From an uncultured bacterium (GTDB taxonomy: Bacteria > Bacillota > Clostridia > Oscillospirales > Acutalibacteraceae), in assembly GCA_905215105.1 (NCBI GenBank), contig CAJMOI010000120.1:1-6217 (forward strand): 6,217 nucleotides of DNA, read 5' to 3'. The position numbers and the translations under genes are program-made. Below are positions 4,209 to 6,217 of the stretch, piece by piece (the stretch's first letter is position 1; every line of letters starts with the position of its first letter). Under the pieces are notes generated by a model that was not told the origin of the DNA, ran no database searches, and worked only from the letters and a program-made list of their open reading frames with translations.

Positions 4209-6217
4209 TTATTCACTCTTTTTTCCGCGGGCTGCAATAACAGTCTCAGCAACAGACTTGGGAACCTCAGCATAGTGTGCAGGCTCCATGGTGTACTGAC
4301 CGCGTCCCTGCGTCTTGGAACGCATGTCGGTAGCATAACCGAACATCTCGGACAGGGGAACCTCGGAGTTGATCTGCTGAGCACCGGGAACAGCGTCCAT
4401 GCCCAGGATCATGCCGCGGCGGGAGTTCAGATCGCCGATAACGTCGCCCATGTACTCGTCGGGAACGATAACAACAACCTTCATGATGGGTTCCAGCAGA
4501 ACCGGATCAGCCTTCTTCATAGCCTCTTTGAAGGCCATGGATGCGGCGATCTTAAATGCCATTTCAGAGGAGTCAACCTCATGATAAGAACCATCATACA
4601 GAGTAACCTTCACGTCCACTACGTTGTAGCCGGCGATAACACCGGACAGCATAGCGCCCTGGATACCCTGATCAACAGCCGGGATATACTCCTTCGGGAT
4701 TGCGCCGCCAACAATGGCGTTGACGAACTCATAACCCTTACCGGGATTGGGCTCAATTCTGATCTTAACGTGACCATACTGGCCCTTACCGCCGGACTGA
4801 CGGGCATACTTGTTGTCCACATCAGCCATCTTGCGGATGGTTTCTTTATAAGCAACCTGGGGCTTACCGACGTTTGCTTCCACGCGGAATTCGCGGAGCA
4901 GACGGTCAACGATAATTTCCAGATGCAGCTCGCCCATACCAGCGATGATGGTCTGACCGGTTTCCTCATCGGTGTAAGCCTTGAAGGTGGGATCTTCTTC
5001 AGCCAGTTTAGCCAGCGCGATACCCATCTTCTCCTGACCAGCCTTGGTCTTGGGCTCGATGGCAACACGGATAACAGGCTCCGGGAATTCCATGGATTCC
5101 AGGATGATGGGGTGCTTTTCATCGCACAGGGTATCGCCGGTGGTGGTGTTCTTCAGACCAACAGCAGCAGCGATATCACCAGCGTACACCTTTTCGATAT
5201 CCTGACGATGGTTTGCGTGCATCTGCAGGATACGGCCCATACGCTCGTTATTGACCTTCACGGAGTTGTAAACGGTAGAACCAGCGTCTACAGTACCGGA
5301 ATACACACGGAAGAAGCACAGCTTACCAACGAAGGGGTCGGTGGCAATCTTAAATGCCAGAGCTGCGAAGGGAGCCTCATCAGAAGACGGACGGGTCTCT
5401 TCTTCTTCGGTGTCGGGGTTGATGCCCTTAATAGCGGGAACATCAGTGGGGGCGGGCATATAATCGACAATTGCGTTCAGCAGAGGCTGTACGCCCTTGT
5501 TCTTATAGGAAGTACCGCAGGTAACGGGAACCATGTGGTTAGCGATGGTGGACTTACGGATGCAGTCCTTAATCTCTTCCACGGTCAGCTCCTCGCCGCC
5601 CAGATACTTCTCAAAGAGCTCGTCGTCCTGTTCGGCGACATGCTCGATCAGTTCGGTGTGATACTTCTCGGCCAGCTCCATCATATCCTCGGGGATATCC
5701 TCCTCGCGGACGTCCTTGCCCAGGTCATCATAATAGACTTCAGCTCTCATGGTAACCAGGTCGACGATACCCTTAAAGGTATCCTCGGAACCGATGGGCA
5801 GCTGGATCGGAACAGCATTACACTTCAGACGATCCTTCATCATCTGTACGACGCGATAGAAATCGGCGCCCATGATGTCCATCTTGTTGACATAAGCCAT
5901 ACGGGGAACTTTATATTCCTCAGCCTGACGCCAAACAGTTTCGGACTGGGGCTCAACGCCGCCCTTTGCGCAGAAAACGGTTACGGAGCCGTCCAGAACG
6001 CGCAGGGAACGCTCCACTTCCACGGTGAAGTCCACGTGGCCGGGAGTGTCGATGATGTTGATACGGTGGCCCTTCCAAAAGCAGGTAGTTGCTGCGGAGG
6101 TAATGGTAATACCTCTTTCCTGTTCCTGGGCCATCCAGTCCATGGTAGCAGTACCGTCATGGGTCTCACCGATCTTGTGGTTGATACCGGTGTAGTACAG
6201 AATACGCTCGGTGGTGG
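4209..6217 (-). CDS. fusA: Elongation factor G, 5' end cut by the window edge
   Basis: The reading frame is open from the right edge to the stop at 4209 and shows 668 residues. It begins at TTERILYYTG, just after where the P-loop (AHIDAGKT in the family) should be, so only about 22-24 residues are missing from a usual length near 690. The ATG at 6143 is an internal methionine, because conserved EF-G sequence (INHKIGETHDGTATMDWM) continues upstream of it. Numbered from the first visible residue, landmarks are switch I ERGITI (33-38), DTPGH (56-60) and NKMD (110-113). Further on are the domain III segment GMGELHLEI, the domain IV loop segment GKGQYGHV, and the domain V region PDEYMGDVIGDLNSRRG. 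EF-G is the cytoplasmic GTPase that drives tRNA-mRNA translocation and, with RRF, ribosome recycling. It lies directly upstream of tuf in str-operon order. rpsL and rpsG would be expected beyond the edge but are not seen. Confidence 0.98.
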   Translation of the reverse strand, partial: TTERILYYTGINHKIGETHDGTATMDWMAQEQERGITITSAATTCFWKGHRINIIDTPGHVDFTVEVERSLRVLDGSVTVFCAKGGVEPQSETVWRQAEEYKVPRMAYVNKMDIMGADFYRVVQMMKDRLKCNAVPIQLPIGSEDTFKGIVDLVTMRAEVYYDDLGKDVREEDIPEDMMELAEKYHTELIEHVAEQDDELFEKYLGGEELTVEEIKDCIRKSTIANHMVPVTCGTSYKNKGVQPLLNAIVDYMPAPTDVPAIKGINPDTEEEETRPSSDEAPFAALAFKIATDPFVGKLCFFRVYSGTVDAGSTVYNSVKVNNERMGRILQMHANHRQDIEKVYAGDIAAAVGLKNTTTGDTLCDEKHPIILESMEFPEPVIRVAIEPKTKAGQEKMGIALAKLAEEDPTFKAYTDEETGQTIIAGMGELHLEIIVDRLLREFRVEANVGKPQVAYKETIRKMADVDNKYARQSGGKGQYGHVKIRIEPNPGKGYEFVNAIVGGAIPKEYIPAVDQGIQGAMLSGVIAGYNVVDVKVTLYDGSYHEVDSSEMAFKIAASMAFKEAMKKADPVLLEPIMKVVVIVPDEYMGDVIGDLNSRRGMILGMDAVPGAQQINSEVPLSEMFGYATDMRSKTQGRGQYTMEPAHYAEVPKSVAETVIAARGKKSE

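Noticed and set aside
4619..5122. A 167-codon minus-strand frame inside fusA
   Set aside because: It is an out-of-frame reading of well-conserved EF-G coding sequence, with no ribosome site and a serine/arginine-rich translation typical of a shadow frame.
4209..6143. EF-G starting at the ATG at 6143
   Set aside because: Conserved EF-G residues continue in frame from 6144 to 6217, so the gene is truncated by the window edge rather than starting internally.

Overview
The window reads as ordinary chromosomal DNA from a moderate-GC member of the Firmicutes, most likely a gut-type clostridium of the Oscillospirales/Ruminococcaceae kind. The basis is the clostridial-type EF-Tu and EF-G sequences, strong Shine-Dalgarno sites, sigma-A-like promoters, and a URO-D-family protein of a type common in anaerobic clostridia. 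The lineage is inferred from memory of these families, not from a search.

Layout, left to right. Positions 1-83 hold the first 27 codons of an unidentified minus-strand gene that runs off the left edge. Positions 84-269 are a divergent intergenic region with a promoter candidate in each direction and two perfect inverted repeats. Positions 270-1394 encode a 374-residue uroporphyrinogen-decarboxylase (URO-D) superfamily protein that is more like the corrinoid-methyltransferase branch than true HemE. It is followed by a strong terminator and so is probably a single-gene transcript. A new consensus promoter at 1465-1494 drives a two-gene operon: a membrane-anchored thioredoxin-fold protein (1544-2074), overlapped by 8 bases by a CcdA-type membrane thiol carrier (2067-2759). 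The pair should move reducing equivalents from the cytoplasm to thiols on the outer face of the membrane.

Two terminators at 2776-2825 and 2852-2886 separate this operon from the convergent right half. On the minus strand lies the end of a str-type operon: fusA (EF-G, 5' end cut by the right edge) followed 105 bases later by tuf (EF-Tu, complete). The fusA-tuf spacer contains a good promoter candidate, so tuf probably has its own transcription start as well as read-through from fusA.

I found no mobile element, CRISPR array, tRNA/rRNA gene, or convincing novel system. The points most worth a second look are the inverted repeats in the divergent region and the cysteine pattern of the URO-D-family protein. 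No stretch longer than 300 bases lacks a gene.
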